A DNA stretch of 51,998 nt from Sphingomonas hylomeconis. Lineage in GTDB: Bacteria; Pseudomonadota; Alphaproteobacteria; Sphingomonadales; Sphingomonadaceae. The notes under the pieces were generated by a model. It worked only from the letters and a program-made list of their open reading frames with translations. It did no database searches and was not told the DNA's origin. Each line of letters begins with the position of its first letter. Positions within the stretch are counted from its first letter, which is position 1. The position numbers and the translations under genes were made by a program. Location of the stretch: positions 1-51,998 of the forward strand of contig NZ_JANQBK010000016.1 of NCBI RefSeq assembly GCF_025370105.1, read 5' to 3'. This document shows, piece by piece, positions 25,580 through 32,957 of the stretch.

Positions 25580-26436
25580 GCCGCTTCACCCATTTCGCCG
25601 CGATCGACTGGTCCGGCGCGGTCGGCGCGCGACAGAAGGGGATCGCCGTCGCGATCTGCCGCATTGGCGCCGACGCGCCGACCCTGCTGGTGCCGGACGG
25701 CGGCTGGTCGCGCCTCAAGGTGCTCGAGTGGCTGCAGCATGCCATGCCCGCGGACACGCTGGTCGGTCTCGATCTTGGCCCCTCGCTGCCGTTCGCCGAT
25801 CGCGGCGCCTTCTTCCCGGGCTGGGCGGAGAGCCCGGCCGATGCCCGCGGCCTGTGGGCGCTGATCGAGCGGATCTGCACCGATGATCCGCATCTTTCCG
25901 CCAGCAGCTTCGTCGATCATGCCGAAGCCGCGCGGCACTTCCGCCGCCATGGCGGGCGCAAGGGCGAATTCTTCGACGGCCGCGGCCGGCTGCGCGTGAC
26001 GGAGGAAGCGCAACGGCTGCAGGGGCTCAATCCCTACAGCAACCTCAATCTCGTCGGTGCGTCGCAGGTCGGCAAATCCAGCCTGACCGGCATGCGCGTG
26101 CTGCATCGCCTGCAGGACACGCTACCGATCTGGCCGTTCGACGAATCGGCGACGGGATCGCTGATCGTCGAAATCTACACCAGCATCGCCGCGATCGCGG
26201 CGGGCCGGCCGCGCGGTCGCTCGAAGATGCGGACGATCGCCGAGCTCAACGCCGCCCTGGCCGCAATCGGCAGCGCGACCGTGGCGGGCGACGGGGCGAT
26301 CGACGATCACAGCAGCGATGCGATCCTCACCGCCTCCTGGCTGCGCACGGCCGCCGACCGCGCCGCGCTATGGCATCCCGCCCAGCTGACCGCGGCGCTC
26401 GCGCGGACCGAGGGCTGGACCTTCGGGGTCAGCTGA
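25576..26436 (+). CDS. RNase H-fold-like protein of unknown function (DUF429-like)
   Basis: The protein is about 286 residues. It begins FTHFAAIDWSGAVGARQKGI, then VGLDLGPSLPFADRG, LQGLNPYSNLNLVGASQVGK and GSLIVEIYTS, a pattern of acidic residues on strand ends resembling the DUF429 predicted RNase H-like nucleases. No ATG, GTG or TTG lies between the MmcQ stop and the conserved AIDWSGA. A CTG at 25576 gives CTGA overlap with that stop and a good match to the expected 'MSRF' start; GTG 25528 or 25504 would begin inside the MmcQ gene. The assignment to DUF429 is from motif likeness only. Confidence 0.65.
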   Translation: MSRFTHFAAIDWSGAVGARQKGIAVAICRIGADAPTLLVPDGGWSRLKVLEWLQHAMPADTLVGLDLGPSLPFADRGAFFPGWAESPADARGLWALIERICTDDPHLSASSFVDHAEAARHFRRHGGRKGEFFDGRGRLRVTEEAQRLQGLNPYSNLNLVGASQVGKSSLTGMRVLHRLQDTLPIWPFDESATGSLIVEIYTSIAAIAAGRPRGRSKMRTIAELNAALAAIGSATVAGDGAIDDHSSDAILTASWLRTAADRAALWHPAQLTAALARTEGWTFGVS

Positions 26437-26492
26437 CCCTGCGCACGTAAGTCCGCCGCCGTGCAGGGCCGCGCTTCCACCGGCATTTTTTC

Positions 26493-26521
26493 TTGACGAT
26501 GCGAAGGTCAGGCGGGATATG
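26493..26521 (+). promoter_or_regulatory. probable promoter of tRNA-Thr
   Basis: TTGACG at 26493-26498 and GATATG at 26516-26521 are separated by 17 bases, a sigma-70-like pair about 37 bases before the mature tRNA. Confidence 0.45.
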
Positions 26522-26557
26522 GGCAAACCGCCGATTTCCGCGGTTTCTTTCCAGGTT

Positions 26558-26633
26558 GCCGGTTTAGCTCAGTTGGTAGAGCGCCAGTTTTGTAAACTGG
26601 ATGTCGCGGGTTCGATTCCTGCAACCGGCACCA
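26558..26633 (+). tRNA. tRNA-Thr (TGT)
   Basis: A full cloverleaf of 76 bases. The acceptor GCCGGTT pairs with AACCGGC, the D arm is AGCTCAGTTGGTAGAGC, and the anticodon arm CCAGT-TTTGTAA-ACTGG gives anticodon TGT at 26591-26593. The T arm is CGGGTTCGATTCCTG, discriminator A, and CCA is encoded at 26631-26633. Confidence 0.98.
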
Positions 26634-26753
26634 CCTCGATCCTGATAAGGTCGGCATTACGCCAGCCTCGGTCGTTTCGACGCGGTGGCCCGAGTGCGTT
26701 TTCGGTGCCTGCACCGTATCGCGCATGCAATTGCTCGGGACGCCAAGTCCGTC

Positions 26754-26797
26754 ATGACATTGACCACGAAATATGTCATTTCGACCGCGATATGACG
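26754..26797. promoter_or_regulatory. candidate operator: three spaced ATGAC half-sites upstream of exporter
   Basis: ATGACAT (26754-26760), its reverse complement ATGTCAT (26773-26779) and ATGACG (26792-26797) start exactly 19 bases apart, just before the exporter operon. A looser direct repeat, GACCACGAAATATG versus GACCGCGATATG, spans the same DNA. The roughly two-turn spacing fits an AraC-type regulator, and one is encoded at the operon's end. No binding is proven. Confidence 0.4.
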
Positions 26798-26808
26798 ATT
26801 GCGTGGGT

Positions 26809-28314
26809 ATGATCATTCGACACGATAATTGGTCGTGCGTGGCGCTCGCCTTCCTGCTGGCGGCCGCGCCGGCCGGCGGCGCGCGCGCGCAGACCGCGGC
26901 GGTGCCGGTCGCGATGTCGTTCGAGGCCGCGGTGCGCCGGCTCGAGACCACGTCGCCCGCGCTGTCCGGCGCCAGCCATGCCGAGCGTGCGGCGCGCGAA
27001 ACCGCCGCGGCCGTTGCCACGTTGCGCCGCCCCCTGGTCACCGCATCGGCGCAATATCTCGAATTCCAGAAGACGCTGTCGGTCGATCTCACCGGCGCCA
27101 AGCAGAGTGCGCTCGGCGATACGCAGGATTTCCTGTCGGGCCTGCCGGGTACCCTGCCGCCCGCCTTTCAGGACATAGCGACCGACGTCACAAACCGCCT
27201 GTCGCAGGCGCTGCCGGGCCTGTTCAGCGCCATCCCCGACAGCCTGTCCTATCGCTATCGCGACGATGTGTTCCGCCCGACCGTGCAGGCGATCGTGCCG
27301 CTCTATACCGGCGGTGCCATTCCGGCGATCCAGCGCGGCGCCCGGGCGGGGATCGATGCCGCGCGCGCGCGGACCGGCCAGGCGCGCGATGCGGCGCGGA
27401 TTAACCTGATCCGTGCCTATTTCGGCCAGGGCACGGCAGCCGCGCTCGCCCGGTCCGCGCTGGAAAGCCGCGACGCGCTGGACCGACTGCTGAGCGACGC
27501 GCGCAAGCTCGAGGCGGCCGGAGTCATCGCCCGTGCGCGGGTGCTGGAGGCGCAGGTCGCGCGCGACACCGCCGAGCGCGGTTATCAGCGTGCGGCCCTG
27601 GCACAGAGCACCGCGCGCGACGATCTCGCGCGGCTGCTCGAGGTCGATGCCGTCGATCCGACTACGCCGCTGTTCGTCGCCAGCCGCCCGCTGCCCCCCG
27701 CCCGGACCTTTCTTGGCCGGGAGGCGGATATCGCGCAGGTCCGCCAGGCCGATGCCGCCGGGCAGATCGCGCGCGCCGGGGTCGATCTGGCCAAATCGCG
27801 CTACCGCCCGCAAGCTTTCGGCTTTGGCGAATACAACCTCAATCGCGGCAACGCGCTGCCGACCGAGCCCGATTGGGTGGTCGGCGCGGGCATCCGCTAC
27901 ACGCTGCTGTCCAACGTCGATCGCGGCCACACGCTGAACGCCGCCCGCGAGACGGCGGCGGCGGCGGACGATGCCGCGCGCGAGGCGCGCAAGGCCGCGA
28001 CCGGCGCGTCGCTCAAGGCCTGGGATCTGGTCGAGGGCGCCCGGCGCTCCTTCCTGCTGCTCGACAGTTCGCTCGCCGCCGCGCGCGAGAATCTGCGCGT
28101 CCAGCAGGTCAGTTTCCGCGAGGGCGAAGGCACGCTGACGGCGGTGCTCGGTGCGGAAGCGGCCCTGGCATCGGCGCGCGCGGAGCGTGCCGCGATCGCC
28201 TATGAATATGATCTGGCGCTGGCCGGGCTGCTCGCCTCCACGGGACAGCTCGACGCCTTCGCCGATCACCTCGCCGCGGCGGACATCAAGATCGAAACCG
28301 GGGCAAGACCATGA
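26809..28314 (+). CDS. TolC family outer membrane factor of export operon
   Basis: The protein is 501 residues from ATG 26809. A signal peptide (VALAFLLAAAPAGGARA|Q) is followed by MSFEAAVRRLETTSPALSGA, a TolC-type first helix. The protein keeps the two-fold outer-membrane-factor repeat with LYTGGAIPAIQRGARAGI in the first half and LLSNVDRGHTLNAARE in the second. An insert of about 55 residues (FQKTLSVDLTG to DSLSYRYRDD) near the first barrel strand is longer than usual. It forms the outer channel for the HlyD-type adaptor encoded next, with which it overlaps by 4 bases (ATGA). Confidence 0.88.
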   Translation: MIIRHDNWSCVALAFLLAAAPAGGARAQTAAVPVAMSFEAAVRRLETTSPALSGASHAERAARETAAAVATLRRPLVTASAQYLEFQKTLSVDLTGAKQSALGDTQDFLSGLPGTLPPAFQDIATDVTNRLSQALPGLFSAIPDSLSYRYRDDVFRPTVQAIVPLYTGGAIPAIQRGARAGIDAARARTGQARDAARINLIRAYFGQGTAAALARSALESRDALDRLLSDARKLEAAGVIARARVLEAQVARDTAERGYQRAALAQSTARDDLARLLEVDAVDPTTPLFVASRPLPPARTFLGREADIAQVRQADAAGQIARAGVDLAKSRYRPQAFGFGEYNLNRGNALPTEPDWVVGAGIRYTLLSNVDRGHTLNAARETAAAADDAAREARKAATGASLKAWDLVEGARRSFLLLDSSLAAARENLRVQQVSFREGEGTLTAVLGAEAALASARAERAAIAYEYDLALAGLLASTGQLDAFADHLAAADIKIETGARP

Positions 28315-29324
28315 ACGAGCCTGTGGCATCGGCGCCGCCGCCGCCTTCGCCCCGCGCGCGGCGCCTGCTGTGGATCGGGCTGCTGCTGGTAATCCTGCTC
28401 GTCGTGATCGGCCTGTGGTTGGCGAGCCGGCCGGCGCCCGAACAATTGCAGGGCGAAATTGAGGCAGACGAGGTCAATGTTGCGACCAAGGCGCTGGCGC
28501 GGGTCGAGACGTTGCTGGCGGACGAAGGCGACCGCGTGACCCGGGGGCAGGTGCTCGCGCGGCTGTCCGCCCCGGAAATCGACAATGGCAGCCTCCAGGC
28601 GCAGGCGGCGCTCGATAGTGCGCGCGCGCTGCAGTCCGTCGCCGCGGAAGGCGCGCGATCCGAGGATGTGGCATCGGTCCGCGCGACATGGCTCGCCGCG
28701 CAGGCCACCGCCGATCTGGGCGCCGTCTCCGCGCGGCGCGCGGAACGCCTCTATGCCGAAGGCGTGATCGCCGCCCAGCGCCGCGACGAAGCCGTGGCGG
28801 CGCGCAAGAGCAGCCAGCGCGCGGCCGAGGCTGCCAAGGCCCAGTACGACAAGGCCATCGCCGGCGTCCGTCCGCAGAACCGCGCGGTGGCCGACGCGCA
28901 GGTGCGTGCCGCCGCCGCCGGGGCGTCGACCGCCGCGGCCTTGCAGCGCGAGACGGATCTGGTGTCGCCGATCGCGGGCGAAGTCGCGCGCCGGTTGCTG
29001 CGTCCGGGCGAGATCGTCAGCCCGATCCTGCCCGCCTTCCAGATCATCGACGTCGATCATCCCTGGGTCACGCTCAACGTCCGCGAAGACGATTATCGTG
29101 GCATGAAGATGGGCAGGACGCTGACTGGGCGCGTGCCCGCCCTCAACCGTGATGTCGTGTTTCGGATCGCCCATGTTGCACCACAGGGCAGCTTCGCCAC
29201 CTGGCGCGCGACGCGCCAGTCGCGCGGCTACGACGTGCGCGCCTTTGCCGTGAAGCTGACGCCGGCGGCGCGCGTGCCGGGCCTCCGGCCGGGGATGAGC
29301 GTGCTGTTCGACTGGCCGCAGTGA
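28311..29324 (+). CDS. HlyD family membrane fusion (adaptor) protein
   Basis: The protein is 337 residues. A single N-terminal membrane span (LLWIGLLLVILLVVIGLWLA) follows a Pro-rich cytoplasmic start. Then come the lipoyl/barrel-sandwich halves (VATKALARVETLLADEGDRV and LVSPIAGEVARRLLRPGEIV), separated by an alpha-helical hairpin of about 100 residues and followed by a beta-barrel domain. It resembles YbhG/YhiI-type adaptors that pair with ABC-2 permeases. It bridges inner membrane permease and outer membrane channel. Start and stop each overlap the neighbouring gene by 4 bases. Confidence 0.92.
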   Translation: MNEPVASAPPPPSPRARRLLWIGLLLVILLVVIGLWLASRPAPEQLQGEIEADEVNVATKALARVETLLADEGDRVTRGQVLARLSAPEIDNGSLQAQAALDSARALQSVAAEGARSEDVASVRATWLAAQATADLGAVSARRAERLYAEGVIAAQRRDEAVAARKSSQRAAEAAKAQYDKAIAGVRPQNRAVADAQVRAAAAGASTAAALQRETDLVSPIAGEVARRLLRPGEIVSPILPAFQIIDVDHPWVTLNVREDDYRGMKMGRTLTGRVPALNRDVVFRIAHVAPQGSFATWRATRQSRGYDVRAFAVKLTPAARVPGLRPGMSVLFDWPQ

Positions 29325-30466
29325 CGCCGCACGGGGCCCTGCGCAGCCTGTCGGCGGCCTGCGGGGAGGAAGTGTCGCGAATCCTGGCGACGCGGCTGGA
29401 CCTGCTGCTGTTGACCCTCATGCCGCTCGTTCTGCTCGGCAGCATGGCGGCGATGCTGTGGGGCGGATCGCCGCATGATCTCCGAACCGTGATCGTCGAC
29501 CGTGACGGTGGATCGGTCGCCCGCGCGATCGTGCGCAACATCGCGGCGAACCGGGCGATCAAGATTGTCGGCACCACGCCGTCGCTGGACGATGCGATGG
29601 CGATGATCCGGCGCGAGGCGGCGGTTGCCGCGGTCGTGATCCCGCGCGGCGTCGGCACCCGCAACGCCCGCGGCGCACCGGTGGAGATCTTCTACCAGAC
29701 CGTATTCCTGTCGACCGGCGCGCTCGCCTCGACCAGCCTGCGCGTCGTGATCAGCACCACCCTCGCCGATCGGCAGGTGCGCGATGCGGCGCTCGGCGGC
29801 GTGGCCGCGCTGCACACACCGCTCCCCGGGGTACAGGTCACGCTGCTGGGCAATCCGACCGCCAGCCTCGAATGGTATCTGGGGCTGCTGCTCGGCCCGG
29901 CGATCCTCCATCTGCTGATCGCGGTGACGTGCGTCGGCAGCGTTGGCCTGCTGCTGGACGACAAGGCGTTCGCGGCCTTTGCGCGCCGCAGCCCGCACCC
30001 GGCGGCCACGCTGATTGGCCGGCTGACGCCGCACGTGGCCGCGGGCACGATGTGGACGACGGTATGGCTGCTCTGGCTGACGCTCGCGCGAGGTTATCGC
30101 GCCGAGGGCAGCCTCGCGCTGATCGTGGCGGGCGCGCTGCTGCTGTTTGTCGCGACGGCGGCCGTCGCGCTGCTGCTGCTCGCCGCCACGCGCGAGGTTT
30201 CGACCGCGCTGTCGGGCGCGGTGATCATCGCCGGCTCCGCGCTCGCCTATTCGGGCACGTCGCTGCCGATCACCGGGGCCGGCCTGTTCCCGCGGATCTG
30301 GAGCGACCTCCTCCCGCTCACGCATTTCCTGACCCTGCAGATGGATCAGGTGCTCGGCGTTTCGGCGGCGCCGGTAGCGCGTGCGGTCGCCGGCCTGTTG
30401 CTGTATCCGCTCGTTGCCGGCGGCATCGCCCTGTGGCTGATCGTGCGCGCGGGCCGGCGGGTATGA
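29321..30466 (+). CDS. ABC-2 type permease (first)
   Basis: The protein is 381 residues from GTG 29321, which overlaps the adaptor stop (GTGA). One membrane span near residue 25-48 (LLLLTLMPLVLLGSMAAMLW) precedes a large periplasmic domain (residues ~50-180), then five more spans, the layout of the ABC2_membrane_3 (YbhS/YhhJ) permeases. The motif FYQTVFLSTGALASTSLR corresponds to the family's 'FYN...' region. It would form the inner-membrane export path with the second permease. No nucleotide-binding domain is fused or encoded next to it. Confidence 0.88.
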   Translation: MTPHGALRSLSAACGEEVSRILATRLDLLLLTLMPLVLLGSMAAMLWGGSPHDLRTVIVDRDGGSVARAIVRNIAANRAIKIVGTTPSLDDAMAMIRREAAVAAVVIPRGVGTRNARGAPVEIFYQTVFLSTGALASTSLRVVISTTLADRQVRDAALGGVAALHTPLPGVQVTLLGNPTASLEWYLGLLLGPAILHLLIAVTCVGSVGLLLDDKAFAAFARRSPHPAATLIGRLTPHVAAGTMWTTVWLLWLTLARGYRAEGSLALIVAGALLLFVATAAVALLLLAATREVSTALSGAVIIAGSALAYSGTSLPITGAGLFPRIWSDLLPLTHFLTLQMDQVLGVSAAPVARAVAGLLLYPLVAGGIALWLIVRAGRRV

Positions 30467-31611
30467 CGTTTCGCCAGGCCTATGAGCGCACCTTGCTGAC
30501 GATCGTCAGGACGCGTGATCTCATGGCGGTCGCGATCCTGTCCGTCCTGCTCTACGCCTTCTACTATCCAGCACCCTACGGCCATCAGACCGCCCGTGCG
30601 CTCCCGCTGGTGGTCGTCGATCAGGACGATTCCGATCTTTCTCGCGCAATCGTCACGCGGCTCGATGATACGCGCGCGGTACAGGTCGTCGCGCGCACTG
30701 GGGACATGGCACAGGCGCGCCGGCTGGTGCAGGCGCGGCGCGCCGAGGCGATCCTGCTCCTGCCGCGCGGCGGTGCCGGCGCCATCGTGGCGCAGCGCGG
30801 CGCTGGCGGCATGGCGCTCTGGCTCAACGGCACCTATTTGCTGCGCGCCGAAGGCATCGGCATCAGCGTGGCCGAAGTCGCCGGTGACGCGCTCGCCGCG
30901 TGGCGCGCGCAGCGCGGGCTGGATCGGCGCGACGAGATCGCACCGCCGATCCTGCTGCACCCATTGTTCAACACGACCAGCGGCTACCGCGACTATATCT
31001 TTCCCTCGGTCGCCAGCATCATCCTGCAACAGACGCTGCTATTCGCCTGCGCGCGCCTCGTCGCCGAGCGCAGGCGCCGTGGCGAACGGCCGCCCGGCAC
31101 CGTCGAGGCGGTCGGCATCTGGGCGGCCTGCGCGACGATCGGCTGCCTGGCGGCATTGTTCTATTTCGGCTTCGTCTATTGGGTGCAGGATATCCCTCGC
31201 ATGGGCAATCCGCTTGGCCTCGCGCTCGCCGTCCCGGCTTTCGCCGCCGCGGTATCGGCGCTCGGCCTGTGGCTCGGCGGGTTCTTCGCCGATGGCGACG
31301 ATGCACTGAAAGTCCTGCTGCCAACCTCGGTGCCGCTGGTCTTTCTCGGCGGCTTCGCCTGGCCGCTCGATCAGATGCCCGGCTGGCTGGCCACGTTCGC
31401 CTGGCTGTCGCCCGCCACCGGCGGCATGCATGCCTTCGTGCGGCTCAATCAGATGGGCGCGACGCTCGCCGAAACCGGGTGGCCGCTGACCATATTGGCG
31501 ATCCTGGCAGCGGTGTACGGCGGCGCCTTCATGGTAGCTTCGCGCTGGCGCCGGGCGGGCTTTGCCGCACGCCCATCTACCGCACCGATGCGGGGTCAGG
31601 ACGGCGGATAG
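30463..31611 (+). CDS. ABC-2 type permease (second)
   Basis: The protein is 382 residues from ATG 30463 (ATGA overlap with the first permease). It has the same layout: N-terminal span (AVAILSVLLYAFYYP), periplasmic domain with LPLVVVDQDDSDLSRAIV, then YIFPSVASIILQQTLLFAC and further spans including LPTSVPLVFLGGFAWPLDQM, a typical ABC-2 permease segment. The two permeases probably form a heterodimer. Its last 16 bases overlap the 3' end of the convergent AraC gene. No ATPase gene follows. Confidence 0.88.
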   Translation: MTFRQAYERTLLTIVRTRDLMAVAILSVLLYAFYYPAPYGHQTARALPLVVVDQDDSDLSRAIVTRLDDTRAVQVVARTGDMAQARRLVQARRAEAILLLPRGGAGAIVAQRGAGGMALWLNGTYLLRAEGIGISVAEVAGDALAAWRAQRGLDRRDEIAPPILLHPLFNTTSGYRDYIFPSVASIILQQTLLFACARLVAERRRRGERPPGTVEAVGIWAACATIGCLAALFYFGFVYWVQDIPRMGNPLGLALAVPAFAAAVSALGLWLGGFFADGDDALKVLLPTSVPLVFLGGFAWPLDQMPGWLATFAWLSPATGGMHAFVRLNQMGATLAETGWPLTILAILAAVYGGAFMVASRWRRAGFAARPSTAPMRGQDGG

Positions 31612-32588
31612 GCGCGCGGCGACGTGCCGAAGCGCGCGCGGAACACGCGCGAGAAATGCGCGCGATCGCTGAACCCACAGGCAAAGGCGATCGGGCCGAC
31701 CCGACCGGCCGTCATCGGCGTCGCGCGCAGCGCCCGCTCCGCCGCGTCGAGCCGCGCATCGAGCACCATCCGCCCGAAACTGCGTCCCTCGCGCTGGCAG
31801 GCGGCGTGCAGCGTGCGAACGGAGCAGCCGAGCGCCGCAGCCGCGCTCACCGGGCAAAGCGTCTCGTCGGCCAGACGATGGCGCAGTAATCGTCCCAACG
31901 CCGCCATCAGCGAGCGTTCGGCGGGCGGGACATGCGCCTGGTGCGGCCGCAGCGTATGATCCAGCGCCAGCGCGAATAAATCAGCACACTGCGCCGCCTC
32001 GGCGGCATCGGCGGCATCGATCAGCGCACGCAGTGCCGCACCCACCACGCGTTCTGGCCCGCTCACCAGATCGACATTGCGCGTAACCAGCAGCGCAAGC
32101 GGTAATTCCAGGCGTTCGCGCAGCCAATCAACCGGCATGGTGACGCACAACTGGCTGAATGGTGTATCGAATTCCAGCTCGAACGGGTTTTCCGCCAAAA
32201 CGATCGCGGCCTGCCCCGGGTTGGTGCGGCGGACTCCGCCCCCGCCGCGCACTTGCCCGAAACCGCTCAGCTGGATGTTGAAATAGGCGAAGTCGCCGCG
32301 CGTCTCGGCGATATCACGCGCGCCGCGCCGGACGCGCTGCGCCGATCCCTCGATCCGCGCCAGCCCGATCGCGCCACGCGTGATCTTCTGGAAGGCACCG
32401 TGGAACGGCGCGGCCCCGGTCGCCTCGGGCGATAGCGGCACGAAAGCCTGGCTGATCCCCGCCCGCCACGCATCGACGTCCGCATAGCTCGCCCGCTCGA
32501 TCGCGCCGTGTGGCCCCGGCGGTCCGCCACGCCCCTCGGGCGGCAGCCAGTCGGCGCCGGTCGGCCTGCCTGCTTGCTCTTTCGTCAC
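31596..32588 (-). CDS. AraC family transcriptional regulator
   Basis: The protein is 330 residues from GTG 32588, chosen because AGGAGGGG lies 10 bases upstream. The N-terminal part (to ~220) matches the AraC-binding-like domain of the AraC_binding_2 type (DFAYFNIQLSGFGQVR, FDTPFSQLCVTMP). The C-terminal HTH domain has CPVSAAAALGCSVRTLHAAC and IAFACGFSDRAHFSRVFRARFGTSPRAY, a complete AraC signature. It converges on and overlaps the exporter operon and is divergent from the adhesin gene, so either or both may be targets. Confidence 0.92.
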   Translation of the reverse strand: MTKEQAGRPTGADWLPPEGRGGPPGPHGAIERASYADVDAWRAGISQAFVPLSPEATGAAPFHGAFQKITRGAIGLARIEGSAQRVRRGARDIAETRGDFAYFNIQLSGFGQVRGGGGVRRTNPGQAAIVLAENPFELEFDTPFSQLCVTMPVDWLRERLELPLALLVTRNVDLVSGPERVVGAALRALIDAADAAEAAQCADLFALALDHTLRPHQAHVPPAERSLMAALGRLLRHRLADETLCPVSAAAALGCSVRTLHAACQREGRSFGRMVLDARLDAAERALRATPMTAGRVGPIAFACGFSDRAHFSRVFRARFGTSPRAYPPS

Positions 32589-32957
32589 GTGCGCCGGTCC
32601 CCTCCTGGTGGTGATAGCTATCGCACCCGCGATTTTCACACAACGAACTGAATTACTTGTCTCCGCAATCTTTGATCTCCTACGGGACAGTGCGTGATCG
32701 GCCGACCTGCCGTCGACTCGGCCGCTGTCTTGCGCAACCCGGCATGATCAAGCCGATCGGCACGGCCCCATTTGCTTGAGAACGCCATCGTTTGACTGTG
32801 CGCGCACGCCGGCGGTGCGATCCTTGTCTGCTTGTTCGATGCAGCGCAGGGCAGCGCCACTTTAGCCGGGTGCTTGCCAGCGTGACGAAAACCTCACGCC
32901 TGGCGAGCCATCGGCCGGGATAATCTGCAGCGCGGCTGCAATCGGTGGGGGGAATAT
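32589..32957. promoter_or_regulatory. divergent AraC/adhesin intergenic region
   Basis: These 369 bases hold the AraC gene's strong AGGAGGGG ribosome-binding site (read on the minus strand), a perfect 10-bp palindrome GATAGCTATC at 32613-32622 that could be an autoregulatory site, and the GTGGGGGGAAT ribosome-binding region of the adhesin just before 32958. The rest is without a recognised gene; short frames here lack coding character. Confidence 0.5.

Noticed and set aside
26776..28329. 517-residue open frame on the minus strand opposite the TolC-like gene
   Set aside because: Gly/Arg-rich composition without domain features; an artefact of high-GC codon bias opposite a real gene.
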